64,000 bases of DNA from Parasitella parasitica (GCA_025201805.1 MU619264.1:77728-141727); one strand, 5' to 3'. Shown: positions 23,279 to 36,299, counted from the first letter of the stretch. Made by a program: numbers and translations. Notes: generated by a model from the sequence alone, not told the origin.

Positions 23279-23443
23279 TAACATGTATTTATCGTAGACA
23301 CAAAATGTTTACAATATCCTAATTTTTTTTTATTTCCTAATTAAACCATCGCATTCAAGGTCTTCCAACCATGAATCTAATAATATGTAACAACAACGTA
23401 TTAGAATTCCATGACAATGCACATTCCCCGCTGTAGAAGACCA

Positions 23444-24423
23444 TTACCTCTTCTTGACCCGTTCATTATTGTAGTCTGGCGATGCGTATTCTCGAGAATA
23501 TCCTTTTGAATCATCAGCAGGCGAAATATCCATCTTTTTGAGGCTGCCATTAGCACGGATGTGACGTCGCAGCTGTTCAATTTGATTACTGTATTCTTCG
23601 TTGGATTGCTCGTTGGATTGCACTGTTTCTTGTAGATTGGCAATTTTGGCATCCAAAGCACCTAATAAACGGGTGGTGTTAGATGCCCAGGAAGCAAGAG
23701 CGTTCATTGTTTCGGTCAGTTGTTGGGGCCGTAGATCGCGGCCCATGCTGTGCATCACTTGTAGCTGTCGTTGACGTTGATCAAGCTTGCCGGTCAAAAT
23801 ACCTTGATAAAATGCATCAATGATCAAATCTTCCAACTCTCTTACTGTGGGTATATCGAGATAAGATTGCAACAAATCGTATGAAAGTGTCTACAACAGT
23901 AGTGATGTATGAAAATGTGAAAAACATGCCCCTCCTTTTGCAGTAAATCCAACTAATACTTTACCTGTTGTGTCCCGGAGAGTGTTGCGATAGAGAGCAG
24001 TTTGAGTTTTCTGATTTGTTTTTCGTTTAGGGCAGGTAGTTGCAAACTATTTTCTACAACAATTTATCCTGTCAATTGACGTGTTTGTTGTTATTTTTGT
24101 ACTTGTTTGCTACATACCTTGATAATCTTTAAAAGTGCCATAAAGAAAGATTTCTAATAGTTTATAATAAGGCGCAACTTGTTCTAAGGAGGATGCCTAT
24201 ATGAAATCATTGTTGGATACTGCAACTTTGTCAAATTGCTGTTTTCCTTTGTTACTTCTACCAAGTTGGGAGACTCGTACAGCTCCGTAAAGACATAGAC
24301 ACCAGGAGCGTTCAAAGCGTCCGTAATCAATTTGCAATTAGCTACTCCTTTTACCGACTTTGACAACAAGAGAAATGGCTGAAGCTTTTGGCTAGTTGAT
24401 AAGCTTAAGCTAGATTCATTCAT
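23444..24423 (-). CDS. CSN7: COP9 signalosome subunit 7
   Basis: PCI-domain subunit of the COP9 signalosome, the cullin deneddylase. The start at 24423 gives MNESSLSLSTSQKLQPFLLL. The N-terminal block LNAPGVYVFTELYESPNLVE continues through a GTAACA-donor intron to ASSLEQVAPYYKLLEIFLYG, matching animal CSN7. Middle exons give QLPALNEKQIRKLKLLSIAT and SYDLLQSYLDIPTVRELEDL. The last exon has DAFYQGILTGKLDQRQRQLQ and GRDLRPQQLTETMNALASW, diagnostic of the PCI winged helix. After that comes a coiled coil and a charged tail ending VKKR. Four exons appear likely. No CSN5-like JAMM residues are expected in this subunit. Confidence 0.9.
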
Positions 24424-25168
24424 ATCAGCTATTTGTTGTGAAAGTTGTATATTTCAAAAANNNNNNNNNNNNNNNAAAGAGGAAGTTTGTAATGCTTGGT
24501 TGATGTTTCATTTTAGAATATGCGGTGATTGTAGTCCTTGAAATCAAAGATAGCATTGCTGATCAAAGTCAATCTCGATATGAACAAGAAGATAAAAATC
24601 CACCTGTTAATTATATAAATTTTAGGTCTTTTGTCTACCAATTTCTTTTGCAAACCTTTTTTAAAAAGATACTATTTTTTTCCCTTTAAAAAGATTTGTT
24701 CACTGTATTGCTCAGCCAAGTGATACATGGATGCTTCTATCGTATGTTGAAGCTTTTTAAACTTGAGTAGAATTATGTCTAAGCGTTTCTTGCATATACT
24801 GCAATCGGGTGAATAGCTGGGCCGCCCGGTACAATTAATGTAGCAGGCCTTTAGGAAGCACTATGATTTAAACCTCTGACTTTTGCGACCCATCTTGTAA
24901 AATATAGGTTTTCAGTACTAGATTTGTGGATATGAAATCAGTTTACCTTAACATTGGCTGTTTACTTCAACTGTCATTGGTATTTTTCTTTTCAAATCTC
25001 CAAAGCCAATGCTCTCTGTAACAATTCGCCTCTTCATGTCATTTTAGATTTGTCATGAGAATTGCATGCAGATTCGTAATCCGCCTATATAGTAAATACA
25101 TTTCTCCACATATAGATTTTTTTCTGATTTTTTACCAATAACTCTTTCCTCTCTTTCTCATAGATAAA
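24424..25168. other. Intergenic region with an assembly gap
   Basis: Contains 15 N at 24461-24475, directly upstream of CSN7. After the gap, 24518-24690 is open in one plus frame behind a TTTTAG (begins EYAVIVVLEIKDSIADQ); this could be an exon of something lost in the gap or chance. The rest is AT-rich promoter DNA for the transporter gene. Confidence 0.5.
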
Positions 25169-28075
25169 ATGACCAATGTATTTTCAACATTAGGGCAAAA
25201 ATCAAAGAAATCATTATCAGGTGTGCTTGTGGTTTCTTTGATATATGCCATCTACAAAGCGAAAAAGCAGTTTACGAAAAATATCGCTGGAACAAGCATC
25301 AACAACAAGAAACCAGCATCGCAAGAGAGCAAGAAAAAGCAAAAGAAAGTGGGTGTCAATAGCGAATTCATTGAGCAAATGAAGAAATTATTACCCATAT
25401 GTGTGCCAGGTAACTGAAACCAGAATTGATTGATTCAGCAAGGCCTAATTGTTGTTGTAAAAAGGTGTGTTTTCCAAGGAATCCGGGCTTTTGGTTATAC
25501 TTGCTTCTGTTCTTATCGCTCGTACTTGGTTGGACATTTGGTTTTCTGGGTTCAATGGGTAAGCAACGGAAGGAAGGAAGGATTTGCCTTGGAAGCTGCT
25601 AACACCCTATGTGTAAATTTCAGCTCTGTCGTCAAGGCAATCGTGTCTAGGGACAGAAAGCAGTTTATTGCAAAAGCTATTGTAGAGTTCGGTTTGATGA
25701 TGGTAATGTATTAATAGTGTGAACCGGTTGTTTATGTACCAACGTGTTGTATATCGATAGTGGCCGATGAGTATAGTCAACAATTCACTTAAATTAACCA
25801 TCAATGCCCTTGCCCTGAGTTTCCGTGAAAGGTTGACCAAGGTACCGATTACCTAATACGCCCTTCTCTATTTGATTTTTAACAAAAACGAAAAACACAA
25901 TAGCATGCGCATAATCAATATTTAGACGGCATCACATTTTACAAGATTTCGAATTTGGACAATAGACTTCAAAATGCTGATCAATTGTTGACACAAGATA
26001 TTGACAAATTCTCGGACAATTTGTCTCATTTATACTCGGATATAGCCAAGCCAGTGGTGGATATCTTTTTGTTTGCTTATAAATTGGGTGAAGCCATGTA
26101 AGTCCCATGTAGAGAAGCACAATATACAAGTTTTTAACCGTCAAAATCCAGTGGCAATGAAGCTCCGTTCTTTATGATTGCTTATTTTGTCATGTCTGGG
26201 GTGCTGCTCCGTGCTTTCTCTCCCCCATTTGGTCGCTGTAAGTAATGATATTCGATATTTCTTTTAAAAAAAAGAAGTCACCACTGATAACTCGCATCAC
26301 AGATACTGCCATTGAACAAAAGCTGGAAGGTGATTTCAGATTCACACATGTAAAGTAATTTTGCTGTCTAATGAGTCACATCATCTAACTTGATATTCGA
26401 CAGTCTCGCATCATCACTCATTCAGAAGAGATTGCCTTCTATCGGGGCGGTGAGCGTGAAAAGGAGGTTGTGAATGGTACTTTTGAAAAGATCTCCAACC
26501 ACGTTCGCAAAGTGTATACACTTCGATTCTTGAATGGTATCTTTGATTCGGTCCTTGTCAAATATTGTGCTACGATGACAGCATACTAGTAAGTTTTCTT
26601 GTCGTTTCAAAGATCGACAGAACGACGTATTGATATAGTCCACTGCATAGCTTATTAGCAAGACCTGTCTTTGATCCACGTTATGCTACCAAGCACATGG
26701 GTTTCGACAGCGACCCTACCAAGCTGATGGAGGACTATTCTAGAAACTGTAAGATTGCTTATTCGTTTTTGTTTGAAACTGTATACTAAATACCGCCCTG
26801 CAGCAAGCTATTTGATCAATCTGTCCCAAGCTGTTGGTAGACTCATCCTCACTGGTCGTGATTTGACACGATTTGCCGGTTATACTGTATGTATTAACCC
26901 ACATGTTTGTAAACAGAACAAGGATAACCTTATTACCTCAATAGTCTCGAGTGGCTGATTTGTTTGATGTCTTGTCAGATGTGCGTAATGGCAAATACAA
27001 GCGCACAATGATGAGTAATGAGGAAGGCTTAGGTGAAGCTGGTAAAAACAAAGTTGTGGATACAAACAACACCAAAGGCAAAGTGTTGATTCGGGATGGT
27101 GTTATTATTTTCGACAAGGTGCCTATTGTTACACCCAACAGTGATATTTTGGTAAACACTGCCTACAATCATGTTGAATGGAGACTAACACACGAGCAAT
27201 GATTTTTTTTTAGCTCAAAGACCTTTCATTCAAGGTCAGCACAGGCATGAATTGCTTGATATCTGGTCCTAATGGCTGTGGCAAGAGTTCATTGTTCCGT
27301 ATTTTGGGTGATCTATGGCCATTGTTCGGTGGTAACCTCACTAAACCTGAAGCGAACAAATTGTTTTACGTGCCTCAAAAGCCTTACCTTCCATTGGGCA
27401 GCTTCAGAGACCAAGTCATCTACCCTGACACTCGTGTCGAGGCATTGTCTAAAGGCTATGATGACGAAGCCTTGATGAAGCTATTAGACACTGTACATTT
27501 GGGATATTTGGTTGAACGTGAGGGCGGCTGGGATACGGTTCAAGACTGGGCCGATGTATTGTCAGGAGGAGAGAAGCAGCGTGTTGCAATGGCCAGATTA
27601 TTCTACCACAAGCCTCAGTTTGTAAGACCTGAATCAGAGATTATGGCGCTTCAAACTAAAGTTGCTGAATTTTTAGGCTATCCTTGACGAATGCACAAGC
27701 GCCGTTAGTGTAGACATCGAGGCCATCATGTACGAGCATGCTCGTAAAGTTGGCATCACTTTATTCACGGTATCACACAGGTAGCCTGAATGAACCACAC
27801 AAGTCTTGAAATATATATTAATTGCTAATGTAAATATGTATATATAGGACATCCTTAATTCGCCATCACGAGTATCTATTGAGATTTGATGGAGAGGGCC
27901 ATTATGAATTTAGAGAGTAAGGAGAGAGGCAAGATGAGATTTGATTTGAGCGTGTGCTAACTGATTCAAAATGTATAGGATGGATCCAGAGGACCAGACA
28001 TCTGCATTTGGATTTGGTCATGGCAAATCCAAACCCCAAGCCAAATTAGACCAAGATAATGACAATCAAGAATGA
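25169..28075 (+). CDS. Peroxisomal ABC half-transporter, ABCD/Pxa type
   Basis: Imports very-long-chain acyl-CoA or related lipids into peroxisomes as a dimer. The start at 25169 gives [20 protein letters not shown]. The first hydrophobic block then joins across introns to [19 protein letters not shown], as in ABCD1 (KEAGLLALHS). Further signatures are [50 protein letters not shown] (the EAA-like loop), Walker [30 protein letters not shown], signature LSGGEKQR, Walker [11 protein letters not shown] and the switch TVSHR. The splice after YHKPQF removes a 56-nt intron and restores Walker B. At least ten introns. The C-terminal tail is acidic and gly/lys-rich. Yeast has two partners (Pxa1, Pxa2); I cannot tell which this equals. 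Confidence 0.93.
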
Positions 28076-28441
28076 GCACTTTATTCAGGAGGAAAGAGGC
28101 AATCGTTCCTTGCACCTTTATACCACAAAAGACCTTGTTTTTTTCTATTGATAAACGATACATGTCAAGTGGTTTAATTGATTCGGATAGCGAAAATGCA
28201 AAGTAATAAGCTATTTTTATTGTGTTTTAATAACATAGTTGGGTTCTTTCTCTCTTTATTTTTTTTTCCCCATTTCTTTCTCTGTTTTTCTGCTTCCTTT
28301 CTCTTTCTTCCTTGTTTCCATCATCATAAAACACATTGACCTGTTTATACAGGATATAAATAGTTTAGTGGCGGTAAGAAAATAACACAACGCTACTAGT
28401 CAAGTATACATTATCTTTAGTTTTGGATATCACAAACAACT
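28076..28441. other. Intergenic region between the ABCD transporter and the RhoGAP gene
   Basis: About 370 bp. It is CT-rich at 28249-28320 (promoter-like leader). Nothing else recognised. Confidence 0.6.
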
Positions 28442-30871
28442 ATGCATAGAGAAGACGAGGTAACATTCGGCTTTCTTGCCAACAACTTTCACATTAATTG
28501 GAAAAAATACAGATTGCAAGCATTAATTCACAATTAAACTATGTGAACGACGTAATTAAATGGAGCATATCAGACCTGGATGGGTTCGTCTCATCGCTAA
28601 GTTTGAGGTACGTCTATTAAAAAAGACACCTAGCAGTATTATACCAATGCATCTATCTGTCCCTAGGCTAAGAGCAGAGGAAGCCTATATGCAAGCACTT
28701 GTAAAAATCACTGAAAATTCAGTAAACACAGCAAACAATTTACCATTAGAGAAAAAGAACTACCTTGGCGATTACACAACGACATTTCAGCAGACAACCT
28801 TGCAGTACGAAAAGTCGATAGAAAAGACAATCGAGTTGAAACGTGATTACATTTCTTGTTTGAAAGGCCAAATAGACCTACTAAACAAGGTCAAGGTATG
28901 TGCAAGTTGGAAGGTAATATATACACTGGCCAATGTGCTAACGTACACACACATACTTGTCTCGAAAGGAATCTCACGAACAAAGGAGAAAAAAGGTAAA
29001 AGCAGTGCTTGGGGAAAAGAATACAAACTACATCTCTTTCCGTTCGCGAGACATCAGCAAAGTAGGTAATATAGTGTCTTGTGACAAGGGCAATTGCTAA
29101 TACACTAAAGCAGTTACATAAATCTTACATCAACAAATGCCTGGAACACGCTAGCTTGCAGAAACAAATTTTGATATCGTCTCATCATGAAGATACCAAC
29201 TCGGTTGACTATCATCCAAGTCCTCACATGGCGAGAATTTCAACAGAAGAACCGAGACTATCAAACGACAGCGGCTCTACTAGCAGAGGAGACGACAACC
29301 ATTCTGTAGGGTCATCCTCATGCCACGATTCCTCGCTAAATTCCAGTAAAAAGAGCAGCATGGCTGGATTCATCACTCAAATGAGATCACAGCTGGCAAA
29401 TGCTGCTGCTGCAAGTGATCCATCCAAGCAAAATACAAGGCTGGCCAAACTAAAAAAGGATATTACAGACACAGGTAAGGTTTCATTGTGCTCTTGCTCA
29501 ATTATATGACAGATTTTTTGTTAAAAAAGAAATTGGTTCCAGATCAAGAATATAGGCAAGGTATCAGGATTTTGGAATTTTTGAGAAAGAAGCAAATTGA
29601 AACTGCAGTCCATGCAATGAGGGTAGGTGCATATTTGTACGATACGAGTTATTATTCTGCGGTATTGAAAATAAGGTCGGTATACAGCATGTCGAAGCCA
29701 TATTGCTCGCAAAATCAGATGCTGTGAAGGCTGTGATGGTGACACTTTGGAAGCATGAACAAGACACACTATTAAGCCAAGCCGACGTGAGTATTTGTAG
29801 CAACCCCTCAGAGATTTGTGATTGACAGTTGTATCACACTGCTATTGTAGCTGGTAAAAAGCTCTTTAGATAACCTTGGTCGCTTGGATGGTGAAAAGGA
29901 CACAAATCAACTTTTACTGGAGTACGAGAAATTGGAATTTATCAAGCCAAAGGCAATCTATTATGAAAATTACTACTTTGATGGAAAGTGTAAAGAGATA
30001 TTATTCGGATCTGATTTGAATGACTATGCTGCAGATCACCAGCGCACTGTTCCCTTTCTGGTGACAAAATGTATAAAAGCTGTGGAAATTCAAGATAATT
30101 TAGAAAAAGAAGGTATTTACAGGATATCTGGGAGACAGAGCAACATTGATCTGCTTAAACACGAATTTGAGCGAGATGAGGAATCGGTAGAATTAGCATC
30201 GAAGGACGTGTTTACTATTGCATCTGTATTGAAAACATATTTACGAGAACTGAAACAGCCATTATTCAGCTTGTGTATGCAGGATCGTATAGAATACTCT
30301 AGTAAGTCTGGGTTTCTTTTATTTAAAGAACCAAAGTGTCAAGTGTATACTGACAGTTTTTGTAGAAATCAAGGACCATCTTGAAAGAAAAACTATGCTA
30401 ATAACCAAATTGTCTGAGCTATCTAAATCACATAGAGATACACTTGCGGCTGTTGTTGCTCATTTGGCAAAGTAAGAAATAATTTTATTATCAACAACGA
30501 AGGCTAACTACAGCAAATACAGGGTGGAAAGATACTCCCCTGTCAATAAAATGACAATGAAGAATTTATCAGTTATATTTACTCCTGCTCTGTTTCATGA
30601 TCACAATCAAGCAGAAAATAACGGCGAATGGTATTCAGATAAAGTGTTGGAGGAACTTGTTTTGCAACATGAAACATTATTTGCACAAGCCGAGGCACGA
30701 CAGCAACAGCAACTGAGTTCGTTACCCAGTACGAACATTTTAAAATCATCATTTTCTTCACCAGCAATCACAAGCAGGAAATCCTCTATTGCTAGACGTT
30801 CAGCAGTATTGAAAACACCATCAAGCATACCAAATCTTCATAACACAGCAACTAATGACTCTATACATTAA
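28442..30871 (+). CDS. F-BAR-like/coiled-coil RhoGAP (Rgd1-like)
   Basis: The start at 28442 (MHREDE, then a GTAACA intron) leads to IASINSQLNYVNDVIKWSIS and RLRAEEAYMQALVKITENS, the helical opening of an F-BAR domain. KSIEKTIELKRDYISCLKGQ and NTLKQLHKSYINKCLEHASL continue it. A Ser-rich linker follows (29200-29450). The RhoGAP domain spans the exons from about 29880: FGSDLNDYAADHQRTVPFLV, KEGIYRISGRQSNIDLL with the arginine finger, FTIASVLKTYLRELKQPLFS and MKNLSVIFTPALF. Family role: inactivates Rho3/Rho4- or Cdc42-type GTPases at the cortex. The exon border near 29062-29090 was not resolved. The tail after the GAP domain is Ser/Gln-rich. Confidence 0.85.
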
Positions 30872-31076
30872 TATTATACATGTAAAGCAAACATCTACAA
30901 TAATAAATTGGCTCCCCTTTAAGTTGTTGTGGTTTTGGGAAAGACACTCTTAGCTAAAAAAATTTGCAATAGCCTAGCCAAGCAGACCATAAACGTGCAA
31001 TCGAAGCAGTGAACATAAAATTAAATATTTCATATGTTAATGCTTTTTTGACAAAATAGTTTATTCATAAAATAAA
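30872..31076. other. Convergent 3' intergenic region, RhoGAP and eIF5A
   Basis: About 205 bp with AATAAA-type signals on both strands. Nothing else seen. Confidence 0.6.
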
Positions 31077-31666
31077 TTATTTGGGTGCTTCTTTATAAGC
31101 CAAAGCATGTTCCTCTTTCATTGCCGTGACGACAGAGACTAATAATTCTTTACCCTCTTCAAATTCTTCTTCCATTTTTTCACCCAATTCACCTTCGGGA
31201 AGTTTAACATCGTCCTTCATAGAACCGTCTTGGCGCATTAAGCTAAGGAAACCAGCATCAATGTTAATAAGTGCGTATTCTTGACGATCAACGTTGGGGA
31301 CATCCATATTGTGAGTGGAGGGAGAGAGATCTTCATACTTTCTATAATGAATGATAAATCGAATATTAATAAAAAGGGGTTTTGCGACACGAAGTTTTAT
31401 CCACAATCCACATGTGTGCGAAGATAAAATTGTAGGCAGCTTCGTTCTTGTAAATTGTATACTTACCTGTTAGTGAAGATATCAGTGCCAATTAAATGGA
31501 CCTTGGCATGACCGTGCTTACCAGTCTTGGAGGTAGTCATTTCAATAATCTTGCAGGGTCTTCCCTTAATGACGACGTGGCCATTTTTTCTCAAGGCAGA
31601 ACATTGCACGGGGTAGGTTGAAGAAGCATCGGCATCAGCGCTTTGAAAATCATGCTCGTCTGACAT
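31077..31666 (-). CDS. eIF5A: Translation factor eIF5A
   Basis: Two coding exons, complement 31467-31666 and 31077-31341; 465 nt, 154 aa, normal for the family. Start at 31666. The hypusine loop [12 protein letters not shown] places the modified lysine at residue 50. Other matches: [42 protein letters not shown] and a C-terminal OB-fold ending [10 protein letters not shown] further intron lies in the 5' leader (donor GTAAGT ending at 31735, acceptor AAG at 31668-31670), one base before the ATG. Role: relieves ribosome stalling on polyproline and aids termination; needs deoxyhypusine synthase and hydroxylase. No paralogue in this window. Confidence 0.97.
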
Positions 31667-31667
31667 T

Positions 31668-31735
31668 CTTGGAAACAAGAGGAGCAAGTTAGCAACAAGC
31701 ATCCAAATGAAACACACTGAACATATTGAACTTAC
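31668..31735 (-). other. Intron in the eIF5A 5' leader
   Basis: Donor GTAAGTTC, acceptor TTTCCAAG, 68 nt, ending one base upstream of the start codon. Highly expressed translation genes of fungi often carry such leader introns. Confidence 0.6.
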
Positions 31736-32006
31736 TTGCAAAGAGAAAAAATTAGTGGAAATTTAATAGAAGAAGAGCGGAAAGAGCGACGCAAAAGAAA
31801 TCCCCCTCTTTATACCTTTGTGGGGACATGTTGATCACGAAAAAAATTTCTAGTTCGACGTGGGGAACCATTGTCCGTAAAAACAGTCCTTGGATATACG
31901 GTACACATAAAGTCAGGAATCGCCTATTCTTATTTGTGCCATCCTGACAAAAAAATTGAAAATAGGACATTACAAGTGCTCTCTTTTTTTACAGAGATAT
32001 GTCCAC

Positions 32007-32198
32007 ATGGATTTTGAATTGCGCCAATTTCGTACAAGTTTTAACAATGCTTGTGATGAATTAATTAGATCTACATTGCCCAAAAGGTATCTAGTAGACA
32101 AAAGCACGTCTTATCTGTTGCCCCATATCCGCGCTCAAATAGTGTGTCTGATCATAAAAGATGTTTTCCGATCCAACACGTCAAATGTTATCAACTAG
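32007..32198 (+). CDS. Possible small protein of unknown function
   Basis: A 63-codon frame from an ATG shortly after a T-tract and CAG (acceptor-like) at 31983-31994. It begins MDFELRQFRTSFNNACDELI and is amphipathic and basic. I do not recognise it. It could be an exon of a larger gene transcribed away from eIF5A, or a chance ORF. Confidence 0.25.
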   Translation: MDFELRQFRTSFNNACDELIRSTLPKRYLVDKSTSYLLPHIRAQIVCLIIKDVFRSNTSNVIN

Positions 32199-34349
32199 AC
32201 ATTGTTGCATGGCACATTTACGCTTGTACATTTTCCAAATCATTGTATCATGATACTTTGCTTATATTTCTGTTGGTGAACTTGCTTTTGTCCTACTATT
32301 TTTAGCGAGCTCCTTACGCACTAAATCATTCAGAAGTGGCTTATCGTCGGCTCATTTTCATAATGTTTGGAAGAGAGGAGGAAACAAGGTAGCGCAAGGC
32401 CCACGAAAGTATCCTCTGTCTTGTTCTTCTTTCTGTTAGACTGTTGAGATATAAGACATCAAAATCTACTTGACTACTACATCACTAATTGTGTTAGTGG
32501 CCCATCTCAATAGCTCCTCGAGTCTATATCAAGTAAATCAATCGCATATTTGGAACGGGTATTACGTGAGGTAAGTCACTCTCGGCTCGCACAAGAGCAA
32601 CTTTGATTTTTTTTTACTCTTAATCTATGGGAATGTCAATGCACTTTTGTAAGATAATACGATATACTAACCCCAAATTATTTGATTTTTTATTATCTGA
32701 AACAATTGACATTGTCAGACATTCATAAAGCAAATGAAAAGCTTTACGACGGCCTGGTAACATGCTCTAAAATCATTCAATCTGTATATAAGCCTCCTAT
32801 GTTTTACTACCTGATTCTCGTACGCCATATTATGAAACACAAACTCAATATACTAAGCTCACCATTCATTTCTTTATAAATATGCAGATTAATCTTGCCA
32901 TTGCAAACCTGTTTAATCTTAGAAGGAACACGCCTTTACTCTAGAAATCCTTCTTATTCTTTTTATCTTCAATCATCACACTTGACTTGAGGATATCATA
33001 TCTTACTGAATAACTCAAAAAACTTTTTATATATTGAACACATCCTTATTGAAAGAGTAGTTGTTGGAACACGTTTCTAAGTTATAAAAACGGAAAATCG
33101 CCAAAGAAATCTATTCATGTTTTATATAATCGTCTCGGTCGCTTAGTTTAGGACCTTAAAACTCAATTTCAGGAACAAACTTGATCTGTATCATTGATCC
33201 AAAGTGCACATACGCAATGGGGTCTTGCTTAGTTGGATGACTCGTGAAAAGGCTTGAAGATATATGAGAAATTAAATAGACAGAATTCAAGTATATGATA
33301 AAAATCAGTAATAGTTTCTATTTGATACGCCACCCATTTTCAAAGCAGAAATTGAGTCGACACAAGATTCAGTCTTTTCACGCAGAGGGGTCGAAATTTT
33401 GTTTTTGATTGTCTATATTTGAGACACATGTCCATCTACATTTACTTTGTAGAATGATTGATCTTGATGAAGAGTTTTTCTGGATATGAAAACTATTATC
33501 CGACTGGCGAAAAGTTTTATTTACTGTATCTACTCACGTTTCAACAACACGAGCTTGACTGAAGTTTGGCATAATTGGTCATATTTAGTTAGGTCCTTTG
33601 GTTTCATCATGTGTTTGCACTAACTTATACCTCATTAATACGTGTTAATGCGCTGTTATTTATTGGTTTTACAATCACTCACTCATTCAAGGAGCTAAAT
33701 ATGAAATATAAATTGAGTATGGAACAACTATTATTACCACATAAAAATAGAGCTCCAGAGTCAAGCAGTTTATTTGAACTCTTAAGGTAAATTATCGTTT
33801 AGCTCGTGAACATACAGAAGCATGCAGGATTCCGTAATTCGGTCAAATAGTTTAGCCCTGTTTCAGTGTTTTGGAGCGAGGAAATAGCACACATTCGCTT
33901 CAAAATAAAAGTAATTTGCTAGTGGTAAGTACATATGTTTGAGAGCATTGTTTTATGAATATACAAAACCAATTATAAAGTTTAAAAAAAGGGAGTGAAA
34001 GCGGATCACAGAATCTGGATTGGTTTGATTCATTCATGTTGCACATAACCGATTCTTCTTTTTGTGAAACTGCTTCTGTAAAGCAAAAACAATGGTACAT
34101 TGGTCCAAACACGAAAAGAAGATTTAATTCATAAAATTTAGATAATCAAAATTAGCAAGAAGAGTGTATCCCCTTAGAGAGGATCTATAAATCGATATCA
34201 ATTGACAAAAAACCAACAACAAAAGCATGTGTATCAAAAAATTTAAAATAGAGCCTTTCTCATTTTAGATATGGGCTTGAGATAGTATGGGGATTTCTTT
34301 TACCCTCTTCTAAATGTAACATTAATATTATTTATTCTTGGAACTCTTG
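32199..34349. other. Long AT-rich intergenic region
   Basis: About 2.1 kb. Only short frames are present (for example 32682-32879 on plus and 33900-34112 on minus), none with family resemblance or convincing splice sites. No repeats or RNA genes recognised. Confidence 0.5.
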
Positions 34350-34358
34350 TATATAAAA
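34350..34358 (+). promoter_or_regulatory. TATA box of the MFS transporter gene
   Basis: TATATAAAA 47 bp before the start codon at 34405, a normal position for a short-leader gene. Confidence 0.55.
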
Positions 34359-34404
34359 AGACGGGATTAATAAGAATGACTCGGTTGTTTTGTCTATTTT
34401 CACC

Positions 34405-34517
34405 ATGTCTAAGCCTACAGATCAAAATTCATCTGTTGATGACAGATCACAAAATACCACATGCTACGGCGAAGATGTAAAAATCGCCCAATGCACAGAA
34501 GATGTCTCTTTACCATC

Positions 34518-34556
<39 letters not shown>

Positions 34557-36060
34557 AGAGTATCCAGCAGTGCTAGAATCTGCGCCATTTCCTGCGTTGG
34601 GATCATTAATAGAAATCACTCAGACTCTCTCTAGAGTGAAATCCAGTCAGTCTCAGCAGAATGAGAAATCTATTTTGGGTGAATTGGATCAGAGCGAACA
34701 GCTTGCATTCAAACAGGAACCATATCACACAGATGGGATAAGGAATCCGGGCTGGTTCACCGTGTTGTCCTGTTTTCTTGTGAATTTCTTTGTATTCGGC
34801 ACAACATTTTCATGGGGAAACTATCAAAAATTGTAAATGCATATATTAGCCACGACAAATGGAAAATATATTAACTACAGTTGTATATCTACGAATAGAT
34901 ATATTGATCAAGTGTATGCGGGAAAGACAGACCTGTTAAAAATTGCATTTGTTGGCACATCTGCGTCTGCTTTAATGTTGGCTTTGGGCATGTTTATTAC
35001 CCCAGTTATTCAAAAGATCGGCTTCAGGGGAACCATGCTGGTAGGTACCATTGTGTCTCCTTTGGCATTGATCTTGGCCAGTTTTGCTACTGAGCTTTGG
35101 CATGTATACCTCTCTCAGGGTATTTTATTCGGAATTGGTTCAGCATTCGTATTTTCTCCATCAGTTACATTGCCATCGCAGTGGTTTACAGCGAAAAGAG
35201 CGCTTGCGACAGGCATTGCTGTGAGCGGATCAGGTATTGGCGGCGTTTGTTTGTCACCAATGACACAGAGGCTGATAGTATCCATTGGCTATCAAAATAC
35301 ACTTCGAGTCCAGGGAGCATTTGGCTTCGGGTTGCTGTGCGTATCTACTGCACTCGCTACAAGCCGATATCGCCCACCCCCCTCTTTAAACAGCAAGAAC
35401 AGGTGGTATCACGTTTACGACAGCAGCTTGATCTCCCGTCGGTTCGTGCTATTGCTAGGCTTTAGTTTCTTTGTTCCATTTGGATACGTTGCGCCGTTCT
35501 TCTTGGCTCCGCAATACGTGCAAAGTATCGGGCTGGATGCGTCTACTGGTGCAGCCATGATCTCTGTGATGTCGGCAGCTAATGCAGTCTGTAGAATTAC
35601 TTTGGGCTACCTAGCAGACCGTACTGGCCGATTTAATACCATGTTTAGTTGTACATTCCTTGCAGGTACATAAAATCTTATTTTCAAATGTACGTACCTT
35701 CTCTAATGTATCATTTTAGGCCTGTTTACCATGCTGATTTGGCAATTCTCCACCAGCTACAGCATTTTTGTTGCTTATTGCGTTCTGTATGGGCTAACAG
35801 CTGGCGGATTTGTATCGCTTTTGCCTGTTGTTACAGCTGATATTGTTGGCGTGGAGAATATCCAAAGAGGGCTGGGGATGGCTTACATGACTACAGTCAT
35901 AGGCAATTTGCTGGGAACACCTATTATCGGGCTTCTTTTCAATACGTTTGGCTGGACTGCAGCCATTCAGTTCGCGGGATCAATGTCCATCATCTCTGCA
36001 ATTTTCATGCTTGTACTTCGAATGATCATGTCCAGAGGCAAATTATTCGTCAAAATCTAG
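34405..36060 (+). CDS. MFS monocarboxylate-type transporter (Mch/MCT-like)
   Basis: Three exons, 34405-34832, 34899-35665 and 35720-36060; 1536 nt, 511 aa. The N-terminal 115 residues are hydrophilic and cytosolic, with a run of about 13 Gln from a CAG repeat at 34519-34557. About 12 membrane segments follow. MCT-family features: GWFTVLSCFLVNFFVFGTTF, SWGNYQKLY, GIGSAFVFSPSVTLPSQWF, KRALATGIAVSGSGIGG, then RISGR-type loop replaced by ALATSRYRPPPS, SVMSAANAVCRITLGYLADR and YGLTAGGFVSLLPVVTADIV. Yeast Mch proteins with this fold move riboflavin or unknown acids, so the substrate is open. The ATG after CACC was chosen; an upstream non-ATG extension exists. Confidence 0.9.
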
Positions 36061-36299
36061 CAAATCCTGCAAAATAACTTTCATTTGTATTCCTCGTCAA
36101 AAATTGCATCATTATATAGTATTAATCAATCATTAAATTATCCCAATAAAAATCCTGCCTTTGTGTACATAAATATCACATTGTTATTTTGCGGGGACAA
36201 ATATGCACATTTTAAAAAAATAATAATAACCCCATTATTCTTCTTTTCTCTTTTCTTACTCTTTGTTACAAATACACATATATCTTGAAGCTTTAATAA
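36061..36299. other. Intergenic region between the MFS and RhoGEF genes
   Basis: 239 bp, AT-rich with a CT-rich leader at 36238-36265. Nothing else seen. Confidence 0.6.
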
